64,000 nt of DNA from Pseudomonas asiatica (GCF_009932335.1 NZ_BLJF01000001.1:992001-1056000), one strand, 5' to 3'; positions 1 to 9,615 are shown, numbered from the stretch's first letter. The notes: a model not told the origin generated them from the sequence alone. Numbers and translations: made by a program.

Positions 1-257
1 GCATGGCGCGCGCGCAGATCGCCGGTGAGCCGCAGGGCATGCTGAAGATCCTGTTCCACCGCGAAACCCTGGAAATCCTTGGCGTGCACTGCTTCGGCTA
101 CCAGGCTTCGGAGATCGTCCACATCGGCCAGGCGATCATGAACCAGCCGGGTGAGCAGAACAACCTGAAGTACTTCGTCAACACCACGTTCAACTACCCG
201 ACCATGGCCGAAGCCTATCGGGTAGCTGCCTACGACGGCCTGAACCGGCTTTTTTGA
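1..257 (+). CDS. sthA: Soluble pyridine nucleotide transhydrogenase, C-terminal end (partial)
   Basis: This is the last 84 codons of a gene that begins left of the window. SthA is a cytoplasmic flavoprotein that moves reducing equivalents between NADPH and NAD. The segment matches the C-terminal dimerisation domain of the pyridine nucleotide-disulfide oxidoreductase family: a stretch around [18 protein letters not shown] is followed by [16 protein letters not shown], which is characteristic of SthA rather than of lipoamide dehydrogenase or glutathione reductase. It ends in TGA and is followed by a strong hairpin. The identification relies on the C-terminus only. Confidence 0.88.
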
Positions 258-261
258 GCGG

Positions 262-290
262 CTCCGACCGGTGGCCTGAGCCGGTCGGAG
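262..290 (+). terminator. Hairpin after sthA
   Basis: A perfect 10-bp inverted repeat (CTCCGACCGG / CCGGTCGGAG) has a 9-nt loop and sits 5 nt after the sthA stop. No good T-run follows, so it may be a weak terminator or an mRNA-stabilising hairpin between the convergent sthA and phosphodiesterase genes. Confidence 0.55.
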
Positions 291-299
291 AGACCGATT

Positions 300-1022
300 T
301 CAACCCTGCCCGAGGGTGGTCTTGGCCAAACCGGGAAAGTCTGTAATCAGGCTGTCCACGCCAAAATCAGCGAGCCGGCGCATCAGTGCCGGTTCGTTGA
401 CCGTCCACACCGACACGTGCAAACCCTGGCCCTGGGCTTTGAGCAGGCGCTCGGGGGTGCACAGTGTCCAGTTCAATGCCAGCAGCTCGCAGCCGTAGTT
501 CTGTGCCACCTTCAGCGGGTCGAGCCAGGCGTATTCGGCCACCAGCCCGCGCTTGACGTCCGGCACCAGCTCCAGGGCGGCACCCAGCACTTCGCGTGAG
601 CTGGAGGTGATGGTCACCTTGTCCAGCAGGCCGTACTGCTGGGCCAGTTCGCGGATTGCCAGCACGGTGGTGGCGGCACGGGTGCGCGAGGCGCTTTTCA
701 CCTCCAGCTGCCAGTGCTCGAACGGGCATTTCTCGAACAGTTCTTCCAGTTTCGGGATCGGGCAGGGCTGGACGTGGCCCGGGCCGCCTTTGCGGGCATC
801 GATCTTGACCAGCTCGGCGGCCGGGTGCTCGACCACCTTGCCGCGTTTGCCGGTGGTGCGCTTGAGGGTGGGGTCATGGATCACCATCAGCTCGTTGTCG
901 GCCGACAGGTGCAGGTCCAGCTCGCAGCGGGTCACGCCATGGGCGAGGCATTGCTGGAAGCTCTTCAGGGTGTTCTCGGGCGCTTCGCCCTTGGCGCCGC
1001 GGTGGCCGTAGATCAGGGTCAC
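300..1022 (-). CDS. Glycerophosphodiester phosphodiesterase (UgpQ/GlpQ family)
   Basis: This 240-residue protein hydrolyses glycerophosphodiesters to glycerol-3-phosphate and an alcohol. The N-terminus carries the GDPD signature: YGHRGAKGEAPENT (residues 5-18, catalytic His) followed by CELDLHLSADNELMVIHD with the metal-binding Glu/Asp and second His. The late motif NVWTVNE-like (VSVWTVNEPALMRRLADFG) and TDFPG complete the TIM barrel. The length fits the short cytoplasmic UgpQ type, and I see no signal peptide. It is convergent with sthA and lies 31 bp upstream of the stop of the PilZ gene on the same strand. Confidence 0.87.
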   Translation of the reverse strand: MTLIYGHRGAKGEAPENTLKSFQQCLAHGVTRCELDLHLSADNELMVIHDPTLKRTTGKRGKVVEHPAAELVKIDARKGGPGHVQPCPIPKLEELFEKCPFEHWQLEVKSASRTRAATTVLAIRELAQQYGLLDKVTITSSSREVLGAALELVPDVKRGLVAEYAWLDPLKVAQNYGCELLALNWTLCTPERLLKAQGQGLHVSVWTVNEPALMRRLADFGVDSLITDFPGLAKTTLGQG

Positions 1023-1053
1023 GTTCGTTCCTTCAAATCAGAGAAAAATGGGC

Positions 1054-1638
1054 TCAGGAGGCGGGGTCGTTCTGTTCCAGCTGCTGGCGCCGTTGCTGCT
1101 GCTGGCGTTGCAGGATGTAGCGGGCCAGCAATTGCCGTTGGGCGTCGGTCATGTCGGTGAATTCGGTGCCGACCTCGAAGCCGCCCTCCGGGCGCGGGTC
1201 GCAATGGGTGACCTTGCCGCGCAGCAGCAGGCCGTGGGCGCGCGGCATCAGCACCATCTTCACCTTCACCCGGGTGCCGGGGGCAACCGCTGTGGCTTGT
1301 GCGAACTCGATGCCGCCCTCGGAAATGACCACCGGCTGGGGCTGGCCAACTTCGCCGAGCAGGGTCTGGGCAACTACTGCGCTAAGCAGGTCGAGGCGTT
1401 TGTTCTGTGCGCGCAGGAAAGCGGCGAGGGTGCGGTCCTTCTCGCTCAGCTGGCGCAGCAGGTGCTGCGACTCGAAGTCGGACAGGTGCAGCTCGCTGAG
1501 CAGGTTGAACAGAGGCGAATCATCTTGCAACACATCTGGGTCAAGGGCTTCGGCCGCGCTGAGGGGGCTGATTTGAAGTGCGATCCGATCTTCGATGCGG
1601 TAGTATTCGCGGCGATCTTCTTCGTCTAATGTCGTCAT
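1054..1638 (-). CDS. PilZ domain-containing protein
   Basis: This is a 194-residue protein. The N-terminus has the PilZ-like RREYYRIEDRIAL motif (RxxxR class), a helical middle of about 80 residues, and a C-terminal beta domain with VISEGGIEF (a D/NxSxxG-type variant), RVKVKMVLMP and GGFEVGTEF. PilZ domains bind cyclic di-GMP, so a role as a second-messenger receptor is inferred. The open frame extends far upstream (to 2811) but runs antisense to lolC. The ATG at 1638 was chosen because the conserved YYRIEDR start lies just after it. The gene is divergent from lolC, with a 93-bp intergenic gap. Confidence 0.82.
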   Translation of the reverse strand: MTTLDEEDRREYYRIEDRIALQISPLSAAEALDPDVLQDDSPLFNLLSELHLSDFESQHLLRQLSEKDRTLAAFLRAQNKRLDLLSAVVAQTLLGEVGQPQPVVISEGGIEFAQATAVAPGTRVKVKMVLMPRAHGLLLRGKVTHCDPRPEGGFEVGTEFTDMTDAQRQLLARYILQRQQQQRRQQLEQNDPAS

Positions 1639-1731
1639 GGCGAACCCAAGGTAGCGGCGGTGGTCCGAGTGTAAAGCCGCCGTAGGCGCCTCGCCACAAG
1701 GACGTTCCCTTTCATCCGAACAAGCCCCGAC

Positions 1732-2982
1732 ATGTTCAGACCTCTTTTCGCATTCATCGGCACGCGTTATACCCGTGCCAAACGTCGCAATCACTTCGTC
1801 TCGTTCATTTCCCTGACCTCGATGATCGGCCTCGCCCTGGGTGTGGTTGTGATGATCGTGGTGCTCTCGGTCATGAACGGTTTCGACCACGAGATGCGTA
1901 CCCGCGTGTTGGGCATGATCCCCCATGCCACGCTGGAGAGCGGCCAGCCCATTGCCGACTGGCCGGCCCTTGCCCAACAAGTAAAGCAGAATCCGCAGGT
2001 GGTGGCGGTTGCGCCCTTCACCCAGATGCAGGGCCTGCTGACCCACGAAGGCAAGGTGCAGAAGGTGCTGCTCAACGGCATCGACCCGGCCCGCGAGCGC
2101 GAAGTGTCGATCATCGACAAGTTCGTCCTGCAAGGCCGCCTGGACCAGCTGGCGCCGGGCGAGTGGGGCATCATGATCGGCGACAAGGCCGCGGCCAAGC
2201 TGGGCGTGGGCATCGGCGACAAGCTCACCTTCGTCGCCCCCGAGGTCAGCGTGACCCCGGCCGGCATGTTCCCGCGCATGAAGCGCTTCACCGTGGTCGG
2301 TACCTTCCACGTGGGCGCGGGCGAAATCGACGGCTACCTGGGCCTGACCAACATCAGCGACCTGTCCCGGCTGCACCGCTGGAAGCCTGACCAGGTCCAG
2401 GGCCTGCGCCTGAAGTTCGACGACCTGTTCCAGGCGCCGCGGGTGGCCTGGGACATCGCCCAGCGCCTGGGTGACCAGGAGTTCTACAGCCGTGACTGGA
2501 CCCGCACCCACGGCAACCTGTACCAGGCGATCCGTATGGAAAAGGCCATGATCGGCCTGCTGTTGCTGCTGATCGTGGCGGTGGCGGCGTTCAACATCAT
2601 TTCCACCCTGGTGATGGTGGTCAACGACAAGCGTGGCGACATCGCCATTCTGCGTACCTTGGGCGCGACGCCTGGGCAGATCATGCTCATCTTCATGGTC
2701 CAGGGCACGGTGATCGGGGTGATCGGTACCCTGATCGGCGCCGTGGTCGGGATCGTCGCCGCGCTGAACGTGAGCGCGGTGATCGCCGGCATCGAGAAAC
2801 TGATCGGGCACAAGTTCCTCAACGCCGACGTGTACTTCATCGATTACCTGCCGTCGCAGATCCAGGCCCAGGACGTATACATGGTCTGTGGTGCGGCGCT
2901 GGTCCTGAGTTTCTTCGCCACCCTGTACCCGGCCTGGCGTGCGGCCCGCACCCAGCCTGCAGAGGCGCTACGTTATGAGTGA
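1732..2982 (+). CDS. lolC: Lipoprotein-releasing ABC transporter permease LolC
   Basis: A 416-residue inner-membrane permease of the LolC/LolE (FtsX/MacB) family. With LolD and LolE it extracts outer-membrane lipoproteins from the inner membrane and passes them to LolA. The cytoplasmic start [44 protein letters not shown] forms the first membrane segment (about residues 22-48). A periplasmic domain of roughly 220 residues and a C-terminal FtsX core with three membrane segments (about 272-300, 320-350 and 378-400) follow. It overlaps lolD by 8 nt (ATGAGTGA), which indicates translational coupling. Confidence 0.93.
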   Translation: MFRPLFAFIGTRYTRAKRRNHFVSFISLTSMIGLALGVVVMIVVLSVMNGFDHEMRTRVLGMIPHATLESGQPIADWPALAQQVKQNPQVVAVAPFTQMQGLLTHEGKVQKVLLNGIDPAREREVSIIDKFVLQGRLDQLAPGEWGIMIGDKAAAKLGVGIGDKLTFVAPEVSVTPAGMFPRMKRFTVVGTFHVGAGEIDGYLGLTNISDLSRLHRWKPDQVQGLRLKFDDLFQAPRVAWDIAQRLGDQEFYSRDWTRTHGNLYQAIRMEKAMIGLLLLLIVAVAAFNIISTLVMVVNDKRGDIAILRTLGATPGQIMLIFMVQGTVIGVIGTLIGAVVGIVAALNVSAVIAGIEKLIGHKFLNADVYFIDYLPSQIQAQDVYMVCGAALVLSFFATLYPAWRAARTQPAEALRYE

Positions 2983-3673
2983 GTCGCGCATGAGTGATAA
3001 AGCCGTTCTGAGTTGCCGCAACCTGGGCAAGTCCTACGACGAGGGCCCGGAGTCGGTGCAGGTGCTGTCCGGGCTCAACCTCGAGCTGCACGCCGGTGAG
3101 CGGGTAGCCATCGTAGGTAGCTCCGGCTCGGGCAAGAGTACCTTGCTCAACCTGTTGGGCGGCCTCGACCGGCCGACCCAGGGCAGCGTCTGGCTGGCCG
3201 GCGAGGAGCTGTCGGCACTGGGCGAGCGTGCCCGTGGCCTGTTGCGCAACCGCGAGCTGGGCTTTGTCTACCAGTTCCACCACTTGCTGCCGGAATTCAC
3301 TGCCATCGAAAACGTGTGCATGCCGTTGCTGATCGGCCGCACGCCGATCCCCGAGGCCCGTGAGCGTGCCGAGGCGCTGCTCAAGCGTGTTGGCCTGGCC
3401 CACCGCTTCAACCACAAGCCGGCCGAGTTGTCCGGTGGTGAGCGCCAGCGGGTAGCGATTGCCCGCGCACTGGTCAACCGCCCCGGCCTGGTAATGCTCG
3501 ACGAGCCGACCGGCAACCTCGACCACCACACCGCCCAGGGCATCCAGGAGTTGATGCAGGAACTGTCCAGCGCGTCGCGCACGGCGTTCCTGGTGGTCAC
3601 CCACGACCTCAACCTGGCGCGCCAGATGGACCGTGTATTGAAGCTCGACGACGGCCACCTGGTGGCGATCTGA
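2975..3673 (+). CDS. lolD: Lipoprotein-releasing ABC transporter ATP-binding protein LolD
   Basis: This 232-residue ABC ATPase powers the LolCDE lipoprotein exporter. It shows Walker [12 protein letters not shown], a Q-loop in [15 protein letters not shown] (the QFHHLLPEF sequence is typical of LolD), signature [15 protein letters not shown], Walker [12 protein letters not shown] and switch His in VVTHD. The start is taken at ATG 2975, which has a GAGG-like Shine-Dalgarno and overlaps the lolC stop. A second in-frame ATG at 2990 (MSDKAVLSC) is a plausible alternative that would give 227 residues. It is followed by a second permease gene after 61 bp. Confidence 0.95.
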   Translation: MSESRMSDKAVLSCRNLGKSYDEGPESVQVLSGLNLELHAGERVAIVGSSGSGKSTLLNLLGGLDRPTQGSVWLAGEELSALGERARGLLRNRELGFVYQFHHLLPEFTAIENVCMPLLIGRTPIPEARERAEALLKRVGLAHRFNHKPAELSGGERQRVAIARALVNRPGLVMLDEPTGNLDHHTAQGIQELMQELSSASRTAFLVVTHDLNLARQMDRVLKLDDGHLVAI

Positions 3674-3734
3674 TCGACTGCACGGGGTGGCCGGTGCCGC
3701 CCCGTTTTCCTGTTTTCATTGGGTGTTTCCGTAC

Positions 3735-4976
3735 ATGTTCAGACCCTTGCCCATCTTCATCGGCGCGCGCTACACCCGAGCCAAGCGCCGCAACCACTTC
3801 ATCTCGTTCATCTCGATGACCTCGATGATCGGCCTGTCGCTGGGCGTGCTGGCGATGATCGTGGTGCTGTCGGTGATGAACGGTTTCCAGCGCGAAATGA
3901 GTTCGCGCATCCTCGGCCTGGTGCCGCATGCCGCCATCCTCGGCGTGCAGCCACTGGACGACTGGCACAAGGTGGCCGACGCGGCCATGCGCGACCCGGC
4001 GGTGATGGCGGCAGCGCCGATTACCGAAATGGAAGGCATGCTGTCGTACAAGGGCGCGATGCAGCCGATCCAGGTCGGCGGTATCGACCCGGCCGAAGAG
4101 GGCAAGGTCTCGATCGTCGGCCAGCATATCGTCCAGGGCCGCCTGCAGGACCTGCAGCCGGGAGAGTTCGGCGTGGTCATCGGTGAGCTGACTGCGCGGC
4201 GCTTCCGTTTGAATACCGGCGACAAACTGACCCTGATCGTGCCGGAAATCAGCAAGGAGCCGGGCGGTATCACCCCGCGCATGCAGCGCCTGACCGTGGT
4301 CGGTATCTTCAAGGTCGGCGCCGAGCTGGACGGCTCGCAGGCTTACATTCACGTCGACGATGCCGGCGCCATGCAGCGCTGGGCGCCGGGCCAGGTGCAG
4401 GGCGTGCGCCTGAAACTGCACGACCTGTATGCCGCGCCGCAGGTGTCCAAGGCCATCGCTGCCGGGCTGGGCGATGCCTACCGTGCCGATGACTGGTCGC
4501 ATACCCAGGGCAGCCTGTTCAGTGCCATGAAGATGGAAAAGACCATGATCGGCCTGCTGTTGCTGATGATCATCGCGGTCGCGGCGTTCAACATCATCGC
4601 CACCCTGGTGATGGTGGTGAACGACAAGGGGCCGGACATCGCCATCCTGCGCACCCTGGGCGCCACGCCGGCGCAGATCATGGGCACGTTCATGGTCCAG
4701 GGCAGCCTGATCGGTATTGTCGGGACGCTGATCGGTGGCGTGCTTGGGGTGGTTGCGGCGTTCAACGTCAGCCAGATCGTCGGTTGGCTGGAGCGGGTGA
4801 GCGGGCAGCACATCTTTACTTCGGATGTGTACTTCGTCAGCAGCTTGCCGTCGCAGTTGCAGTGGGGCGATGTGGCGATCATCTGCACTGCCGGGTTGGT
4901 GATGAGCTTCCTGGCGACCATTTACCCGGCTTATCGGGCATCGCAGGTGCAGCCGGCGATTGGCCTGGCAGTTTGA
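3735..4976 (+). CDS. lolE: Lipoprotein-releasing ABC transporter permease LolE
   Basis: This 413-residue paralogue of lolC repeats the same plan: [44 protein letters not shown] at the N-terminus, a periplasmic domain, then the FtsX core with three membrane segments. Together with LolC and LolD it completes the exporter. The open frame extends upstream to 3687, but ATG 3735 aligns exactly with the lolC start (MFRP), so it was chosen. Its place as the last gene of the lolC-lolD-lolE cluster supports the LolE name. The two permeases cannot be told apart with certainty by eye. Confidence 0.92.
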   Translation: MFRPLPIFIGARYTRAKRRNHFISFISMTSMIGLSLGVLAMIVVLSVMNGFQREMSSRILGLVPHAAILGVQPLDDWHKVADAAMRDPAVMAAAPITEMEGMLSYKGAMQPIQVGGIDPAEEGKVSIVGQHIVQGRLQDLQPGEFGVVIGELTARRFRLNTGDKLTLIVPEISKEPGGITPRMQRLTVVGIFKVGAELDGSQAYIHVDDAGAMQRWAPGQVQGVRLKLHDLYAAPQVSKAIAAGLGDAYRADDWSHTQGSLFSAMKMEKTMIGLLLLMIIAVAAFNIIATLVMVVNDKGPDIAILRTLGATPAQIMGTFMVQGSLIGIVGTLIGGVLGVVAAFNVSQIVGWLERVSGQHIFTSDVYFVSSLPSQLQWGDVAIICTAGLVMSFLATIYPAYRASQVQPAIGLAV

Positions 4977-4987
4977 GTGACTGTTGA

Positions 4988-5181
4988 GGGCCTCATCGCC
5001 GGCAAGCCAGCTCCCACCCCGACCGCATCGGCCTCAAGCCCTGCGCAGTCCCTGTAGGAGCCTGGCTTGCCAGCGATGAGGCCAGTACAGGCAGTACAAG
5101 ACGGTCGCCCCCACAGGATTGCATCAAGCTCAAGACCTGCGCTGTACCTGTGGGAGCTGGCTTGCCGGCGATGGGCTGCAA
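4988..5181. repeat. REP-type palindromic repeats (three units)
   Basis: Three copies of the P. putida-type element with core GGCAAGCCAGCTCCCAC or its reverse complement lie between the convergent lolE and histidine kinase genes. Units 1 and 2 are in opposite orientation (4988-5018 and 5053-5083), and a third lies at 5148-5180. Such elements can act as transcript ends, gyrase sites or IS targets. Confidence 0.8.
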
Positions 5182-5194
5182 AGCAGCCCCGATG

Positions 5195-6544
5195 TCACTG
5201 GTCTTCAGTGAAATCGATCACGAATCGCGTCCACCCGTCCGCACACTCCGCCCTGATGCGCCCACCATGGGCCTGCACGATCGACCGGGTAATCGCCAAC
5301 CCCAACCCGGCATGCTCGCTACTGCCTTCCCGCCGCGCCGGGTCCACCCGGTAGAAGCGGTCGAACAACCGTGGTAACACTGCCGGCTCGATAGCCGCCC
5401 CGGTATTGGCCACGCCAACCCTCGGCCCTGGCCCCAATGTCACCTTTATCTGCCCACCCGACGGGGTAAAGCGCAAGGCATTGTCCAGCAAGTTGGACAG
5501 CGCCCGGCGCAGCATATGCCGGTCGCCCTGCAGCAGCGCCTCACCCTCGCGCAGCATCTGCACGCCGCTGTCCTCTGCCAGCGGCGCGTAGTACTCCAGC
5601 AGCGCATCCACCTCCTCATGCAGCACCAGCGGTGCTTGCCCCGGCACCAGCAGGCCATGGTCGGCCTTGGCCAGGAACAGCATGTCGTTGATCATCTGCG
5701 CCATCCATTGCAGTTCCTCGAGGTTGCCGTGCAGGGCTTCGCGGTACTCTTCGAGGCTGCGCGGGCGGGTGAGGGTGACCTGGGTGTGGGTCAGCAGGTT
5801 GGACAGCGGCGTGCGCAGCTCGTGGGCGATGTCGGCAGAGAATGCCGACAGGCGCTGGAAGGCATCGTCCAGGCGCTGCAGCATGGCGTTCATGGCCGTC
5901 GCCAGCTCGGCCAGCTCTTCGGGCATCTGTGCCACCGGCAGGCGGGTGGTGAGCGAGCGCGCCGACACGCTGGCAGCCACCTGGCCCATCTGCCGCAATG
6001 GGCGCAACCCGCGGCGTGCAGCCCAGGCACCGAGCAGCGCCGTGGCCAGCGCCGACAGGCCCACCGTCAGCCAGATCAGCCGTTGCATGCCCTGCAGGAA
6101 GTGCTGGTGATGGGTGATGTCGAGGTACAGGGTCAGTTGTGGCGACTGCGGGGCGCCTTGCGCCAGGTGCACGGCCAGGCTGCGGTAGTCGGTGCCTTGC
6201 GCATGCAGGGTTGCCAGCCCGTCGGGCAGCGGTGTCCGGGGCAGGCCTGTGCGGCTTTCGAACCAGGTGGCGCCGTCGCTGCCGTTGATGCGCAGGGCCA
6301 GGTCGGCCTGGTGGCCCAGTTCATCGCGCAAGGCGGGCAGGCGCGCCTGCAGCTCGGCCGGGGTGGAGATGCCGGCCAGCTGGGTGCGGAACAGCGACAG
6401 GCGCGAGTCCAGCAGCTGCTGGTCCAGTTCCACGAAGTGCTGCTCGCTGGCCCGGCTGAATATCAGGCCCGCGCCGAGCGAGACAGCGGCGGTGCAGGCG
6501 GCGAACAGCAGGGCCAGGCGGCTGCCGAGGGAGACCTGGCGCAT
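5195..6544 (-). CDS. Two-component sensor histidine kinase (CopS/CusS-like)
   Basis: A 449-residue inner-membrane sensor kinase. Membrane segments lie near residues 10-30 and 155-178 and flank a periplasmic sensor of about 125 residues. HAMP is near 180-232, and the HisKA box FSADIAHELRTPLSN has phospho-acceptor His241. The HATPase region has RRALSNLLDNALRFTP (N box), VANTGAAI (a degenerate G1 box common in heavy-metal kinases) and HAGLGLAITRSIVQAHGG (G2). The start ATG 6544 overlaps the regulator stop as TGATG. By family resemblance the stimulus may be metal, but no metal-resistance gene lies nearby. Confidence 0.88.
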   Translation of the reverse strand: MRQVSLGSRLALLFAACTAAVSLGAGLIFSRASEQHFVELDQQLLDSRLSLFRTQLAGISTPAELQARLPALRDELGHQADLALRINGSDGATWFESRTGLPRTPLPDGLATLHAQGTDYRSLAVHLAQGAPQSPQLTLYLDITHHQHFLQGMQRLIWLTVGLSALATALLGAWAARRGLRPLRQMGQVAASVSARSLTTRLPVAQMPEELAELATAMNAMLQRLDDAFQRLSAFSADIAHELRTPLSNLLTHTQVTLTRPRSLEEYREALHGNLEELQWMAQMINDMLFLAKADHGLLVPGQAPLVLHEEVDALLEYYAPLAEDSGVQMLREGEALLQGDRHMLRRALSNLLDNALRFTPSGGQIKVTLGPGPRVGVANTGAAIEPAVLPRLFDRFYRVDPARREGSSEHAGLGLAITRSIVQAHGGRIRAECADGWTRFVIDFTEDQ

Positions 6545-7224
6545 CACTCCGCGCGCTCTTCGAGTACATAGCCCATGCCGCGTACGGTATGGATCAGCTT
6601 GTTGGGGTGCGGGTCGTCGATCTTCAGGCGCAGGCGGCGGATCGCCACTTCGATCACATTGGTATCGCTGTCGAAATTCATGTCCCACACCTGCGAGGCG
6701 ATCAGCGATTTGGGCAGCACCTCGCCCTGGCGGCGCAGCAGCAGTTCAAGCAGGGCGAACTCCTTGGCGGTCAGGTCGATGCGCTGGCCGGCGCGCTCGG
6801 CGCGGCGGCGGATCAGGTCCAGGCGCAGGTCGGCCAGCCCCAGGGTGGTGTCCTGGCTGGGGCTGGTGCCCCGGCGCAGCAGGCTGCGCACCCGCGCCAG
6901 CAGTTCGGAGAAGGCAAACGGCTTGACCAGGTAATCATCGGCGCCCAGCTCCAGGCCGTGCACCCGGTCCTCCACGGCATCGCGGGCGGTGAGAAACAGC
7001 ACCGGGGTGTCCAGGCCGGCCTGGCGCACGGCCTGGAGGATCTGCCAGCCGTCACGGCCGGGCAGCATCACGTCGAGAATCAGCAGGTCGTGGTCACCGG
7101 TCAGGGCGAGGAACTGGCCGGTCTCGCCGTCGGTGGCCAGTTCGGTGGCGAAGCCGGCCTCGTTCAGGCCCTGGCTCAGGTACTGGCCGGTCCGGGCCTG
7201 GTCTTCGACGATCAGCAGTTTCAT
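6544..7224 (-). CDS. Two-component response regulator, OmpR/CopR family
   Basis: This 226-residue DNA-binding response regulator is partnered with the downstream kinase. The receiver domain has acidic residues in VEDQ, phospho-acceptor Asp51 in [14 protein letters not shown], Thr in FLTARD and Lys in [13 protein letters not shown]. The C-terminal winged helix has [23 protein letters not shown] and the typical [18 protein letters not shown] and [14 protein letters not shown] 7224 (MKLLIVEDQ) was chosen over an upstream in-frame start at 7254. The gene order regulator-kinase with a 1-nt overlap indicates one operon, probably autoregulated from the 264-bp region upstream. Confidence 0.92.
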   Translation of the reverse strand: MKLLIVEDQARTGQYLSQGLNEAGFATELATDGETGQFLALTGDHDLLILDVMLPGRDGWQILQAVRQAGLDTPVLFLTARDAVEDRVHGLELGADDYLVKPFAFSELLARVRSLLRRGTSPSQDTTLGLADLRLDLIRRRAERAGQRIDLTAKEFALLELLLRRQGEVLPKSLIASQVWDMNFDSDTNVIEVAIRRLRLKIDDPHPNKLIHTVRGMGYVLEERAE

Positions 7225-7258
7225 TGGGTGAATTGACTCCAGCAAACGGCACAAAACC

Positions 7259-7346
7259 CTGTGGGAGCGGGTTTACCCGCGAAGAATTCAACACGGTGCA
7301 TGGCACCGGCTTTGCCGGTGTTCGCGGGTGAACCCGCTCCTACAGG
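7259..7346. repeat. REP pair
   Basis: Two inverted units (GTGGGAGCGGGTTTACCCGC and its near complement ending in GAACCCGCTCCTACAG) surround a smaller CACCGGCTTTGCCGGTG hairpin. They lie in the divergent region between the response regulator and queF. Confidence 0.8.
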
Positions 7347-7488
7347 GACCGGGTGATGCTGAGATGATACGTGACGATGCACCCGCTCGCCCCAAACTGA
7401 CGAAGATGTAATACCGCTGACTTGCGCTCCAAGGTGGGGTGCAAAACCGGTAGACTAGGGGCAATTTCGAACCTTCAGGTCAGTTTCC

Positions 7489-8319
7489 ATGCATCCCGCT
7501 GCCGAACATTCCCCGCTGGGCAAATCCAGCGAATACATTGCCACCTATTCCCCGGAGCTGCTGTTCCCGATCCCGCGTACCGCCAAGTGGGCCGAGCTGG
7601 GCGTTACCGCCCAGACCTTGCCGTGGCAGGGTGTGGATTACTGGAACTGCTTCGAGCTGAGCTGGCTGCTGCCTTCGGGCAAGCCGGTGGTGGCGATCGG
7701 CGAGTTCGCTATCCCCGCCGATTCGCCGAACATCATCGAGTCCAAGTCGTTCAAGCTGTATCTGAACTCGTTGAACCAGACGGTGTTCGCCTCGCTTGGC
7801 GAGCTGCAGGCGTGCCTGGAGAAAGACCTGTCCGCCGCCGCCGGCAAGCCGGTGGGCGTGAAAGTGCGCATCCTGGCCGAGGTCGAGGCCCAAGGCGTGG
7901 TGGCGTTGCCGGGGCAGTGCATCGATGCGCTGGACGTTGCCATCAGCAACTACGAACAACCACAGCCAGAGCTGCTGCACTGCAACCCGGAGCGGCAGGT
8001 GGAAGAAACCCTGCACAGTCACCTGCTGAAGTCCAACTGCCCGGTCACCGGCCAGCCGGACTGGGGCAGCGTGGTGGTCGAGTACAAGGGCAGGGCGCTG
8101 GACCATGCCAGCCTGCTGACCTACCTGATCAGCTTCCGCCAGCATGCCGATTTCCACGAGCAGTGTGTGGAACGGATCTACCTGGACTTGAAGAACCTGC
8201 TGCAGCCGGAGCATTTGACGGTGTATGCGCGCTATGTGCGCCGGGGTGGGCTGGATATCAACCCTTACCGCAGCACGAGGGCGATCAGCCCGGACAACAA
8301 GCGCCTGGTTCGGCAGTAA
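7489..8319 (+). CDS. queF: NADPH-dependent 7-cyano-7-deazaguanine reductase QueF
   Basis: This 276-residue enzyme reduces preQ0 to preQ1 in queuosine biosynthesis. It has the long bimodular (YqfJ-like) form. The NADPH-binding motif [11 protein letters not shown] lies near residue 85, and the catalytic Cys184 lies in [12 protein letters not shown]. The C-terminal T-fold half carries [17 protein letters not shown] and YRRGG-like [14 protein letters not shown]. The gene stands alone, with a REP pair upstream and another downstream. Confidence 0.95.
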   Translation: MHPAAEHSPLGKSSEYIATYSPELLFPIPRTAKWAELGVTAQTLPWQGVDYWNCFELSWLLPSGKPVVAIGEFAIPADSPNIIESKSFKLYLNSLNQTVFASLGELQACLEKDLSAAAGKPVGVKVRILAEVEAQGVVALPGQCIDALDVAISNYEQPQPELLHCNPERQVEETLHSHLLKSNCPVTGQPDWGSVVVEYKGRALDHASLLTYLISFRQHADFHEQCVERIYLDLKNLLQPEHLTVYARYVRRGGLDINPYRSTRAISPDNKRLVRQ

Positions 8320-8335
8320 GGTTCGCAAGTACGCC

Positions 8336-8460
8336 GGGGGGCGCTTCGCGCCCCTATCGCGACACAAGGCCGCTCCTACAGGTACAGCGCAAGATTTGGG
8401 GCTTGCGCTGTACCTGTAGGAGCGGCCTTGTGTCGCGATAGGGCCGCAAAGCGGCCCCAG
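8336..8460. repeat. REP pair (inverted)
   Basis: Two long inverted arms with core TATCGCGACACAAGGCCGCTC and complement are separated by a further small palindrome built on CAGCGCAAG / CTTGCGCTG. They lie between the convergent queF and DUF4404 genes, so they may end both transcripts. Confidence 0.8.
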
Positions 8461-8465
8461 TATTT

Positions 8466-8729
8466 CTAGATCCCCATGCTGTGCAGCGAGTTGGCAATGC
8501 TGCGCAGGGTAGCGGTGAGGTCGGGGTGGTCGGCCTCGAAGCGTTCGATCGCCAGGTTCACGCCGTCCACCAGGTTATGGTCTGGCGTGGCTTCCTCAAG
8601 CTTCAGTTGCGCCTCGATCTGGCGCGCTTCTTCGTGCAGCGCGGCCAGTTCCTCGTCCGAAAGCGGCACGTTGCGGTCCAGTTGCTCGCGCAAGCTGTTC
8701 AGGCGCTCTTGCAATTCGCGGGCAGGCAT
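8466..8729 (-). CDS. DUF4404 family small protein
   Basis: This 87-residue acidic, helical protein has no membrane segment. The sequence pattern (MPARELQERLNSLREQL, then SDEELAALHEEARQIEAQL and DLTATLRSIANSLHSMGI) matches the DUF4404 family of pseudomonads, whose function is unknown. ATG 8729 was preferred over the upstream in-frame start at 8762 because a GGAGA Shine-Dalgarno lies 8 nt before it. Coiled-coil tendency suggests a protein-binding role, but nothing more can be said. Confidence 0.7.
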   Translation of the reverse strand: MPARELQERLNSLREQLDRNVPLSDEELAALHEEARQIEAQLKLEEATPDHNLVDGVNLAIERFEADHPDLTATLRSIANSLHSMGI

Positions 8730-8851
8730 TGGCAGTTCTCCATCAATGGCTTGGCAAGCCATGGACCTCAGCGAAGCGGCAAAGGTTCTGGCCTGTCTTC
8801 AGCGTAATCCACCTGCCGTTGCTTTGCATGATCCGCGTCAATGGTGCTGTA

Positions 8852-9415
8852 TCAGGGTTTTTCGCCCTTGCGCCGGCGTTGGGCGATGTCCTGCAGGCAG
8901 GTGTCCAGCGCTTCCAGGTGGTCGATGACCGAGTGCACGCCCAGGCTGAACAGTTCCAGCGTCGCCTTGCCACGGGCCAGGTCCTGCTCCTGCGGGGTCA
9001 AGGCTTGCCATTGCCGCGAGCTGCGGTCGCAGAACGGGCTGCAGGCAGCCAGCCCCACCGTCCACAGCCCCGCGTTCAGGCCAGACTGCAGCAGGGGTGG
9101 GTCGCCGCTGACCAGCACGCAGCCGTCCAGGCGTTCGCTGTCCAGCGTCATCAGGGCCTGCCAACAGGCGTTCGGCGCCGGCCAGCGCACGCCGTTCACC
9201 GAATGCCCCGGCAGCCAGGCGGGCAGTACGTGCGCCAGGCGCTTGCTTTGGGGGGCGTCGAGGTCGTCCAGCCAGATGCACGGCACCTGGCGCTGGCGCA
9301 GGCTGGCGAGGGTGGCTAGCGCGCCGGGGGCGGGCGAGGGGGTACCGTTGGCGGCTTGCACCAGGCAGCCGCGCAAGCCGAATAGCACAGCGGTGAAGGC
9401 GGGTGCATTGTCCAT
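8852..9415 (-). CDS. HAD-like hydrolase family protein
   Basis: A 187-residue protein resembling the haloacid dehalogenase fold. LASLRQRQVPCIWLDD has the look of the second HAD motif region, and VLVSGDPPLLQSGLNAGLWTVGLA resembles motif IV followed by the phosphonatase-type AGxWTVGL stretch. However, the N-terminal FTAVLFGLRGCLV replaces the catalytic DxD with FGLRG, so it is probably not catalytic as a HAD phosphatase. ATG 9415 follows a GAGGGAAG ribosome site, and a TTG at 9430 is less likely. Substrate and role are unknown. Confidence 0.6.
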   Translation of the reverse strand: MDNAPAFTAVLFGLRGCLVQAANGTPSPAPGALATLASLRQRQVPCIWLDDLDAPQSKRLAHVLPAWLPGHSVNGVRWPAPNACWQALMTLDSERLDGCVLVSGDPPLLQSGLNAGLWTVGLAACSPFCDRSSRQWQALTPQEQDLARGKATLELFSLGVHSVIDHLEALDTCLQDIAQRRRKGEKP

Positions 9416-9615
9416 GGCAACTTCCCTCAAATAGTCCGCAGGCTATTCGGCGATTGTTACCGCCCTGTGACAACCGGCACCGCGCAACAGTTGTTCACAA
9501 AATATTGAGCAGAGATGTGTAAAGCTGTTTATCAGCCCGCAAGCCTCTATACTGCCGCCGTACAGCAGCGCACCCGTTTGCGCTTGCGGCCGAGAAATTC
9601 GATGGAGAAACACCT

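Noticed and set aside
1639..2811. Long minus-strand extension of the PilZ open frame through lolC, and similar antisense frames at 2837-3658 and 3609-4811
   Set aside because: They lie wholly antisense to the conserved lolCDE genes and are rich in His/Gln/Arg, the mark of GC-rich shadow frames.
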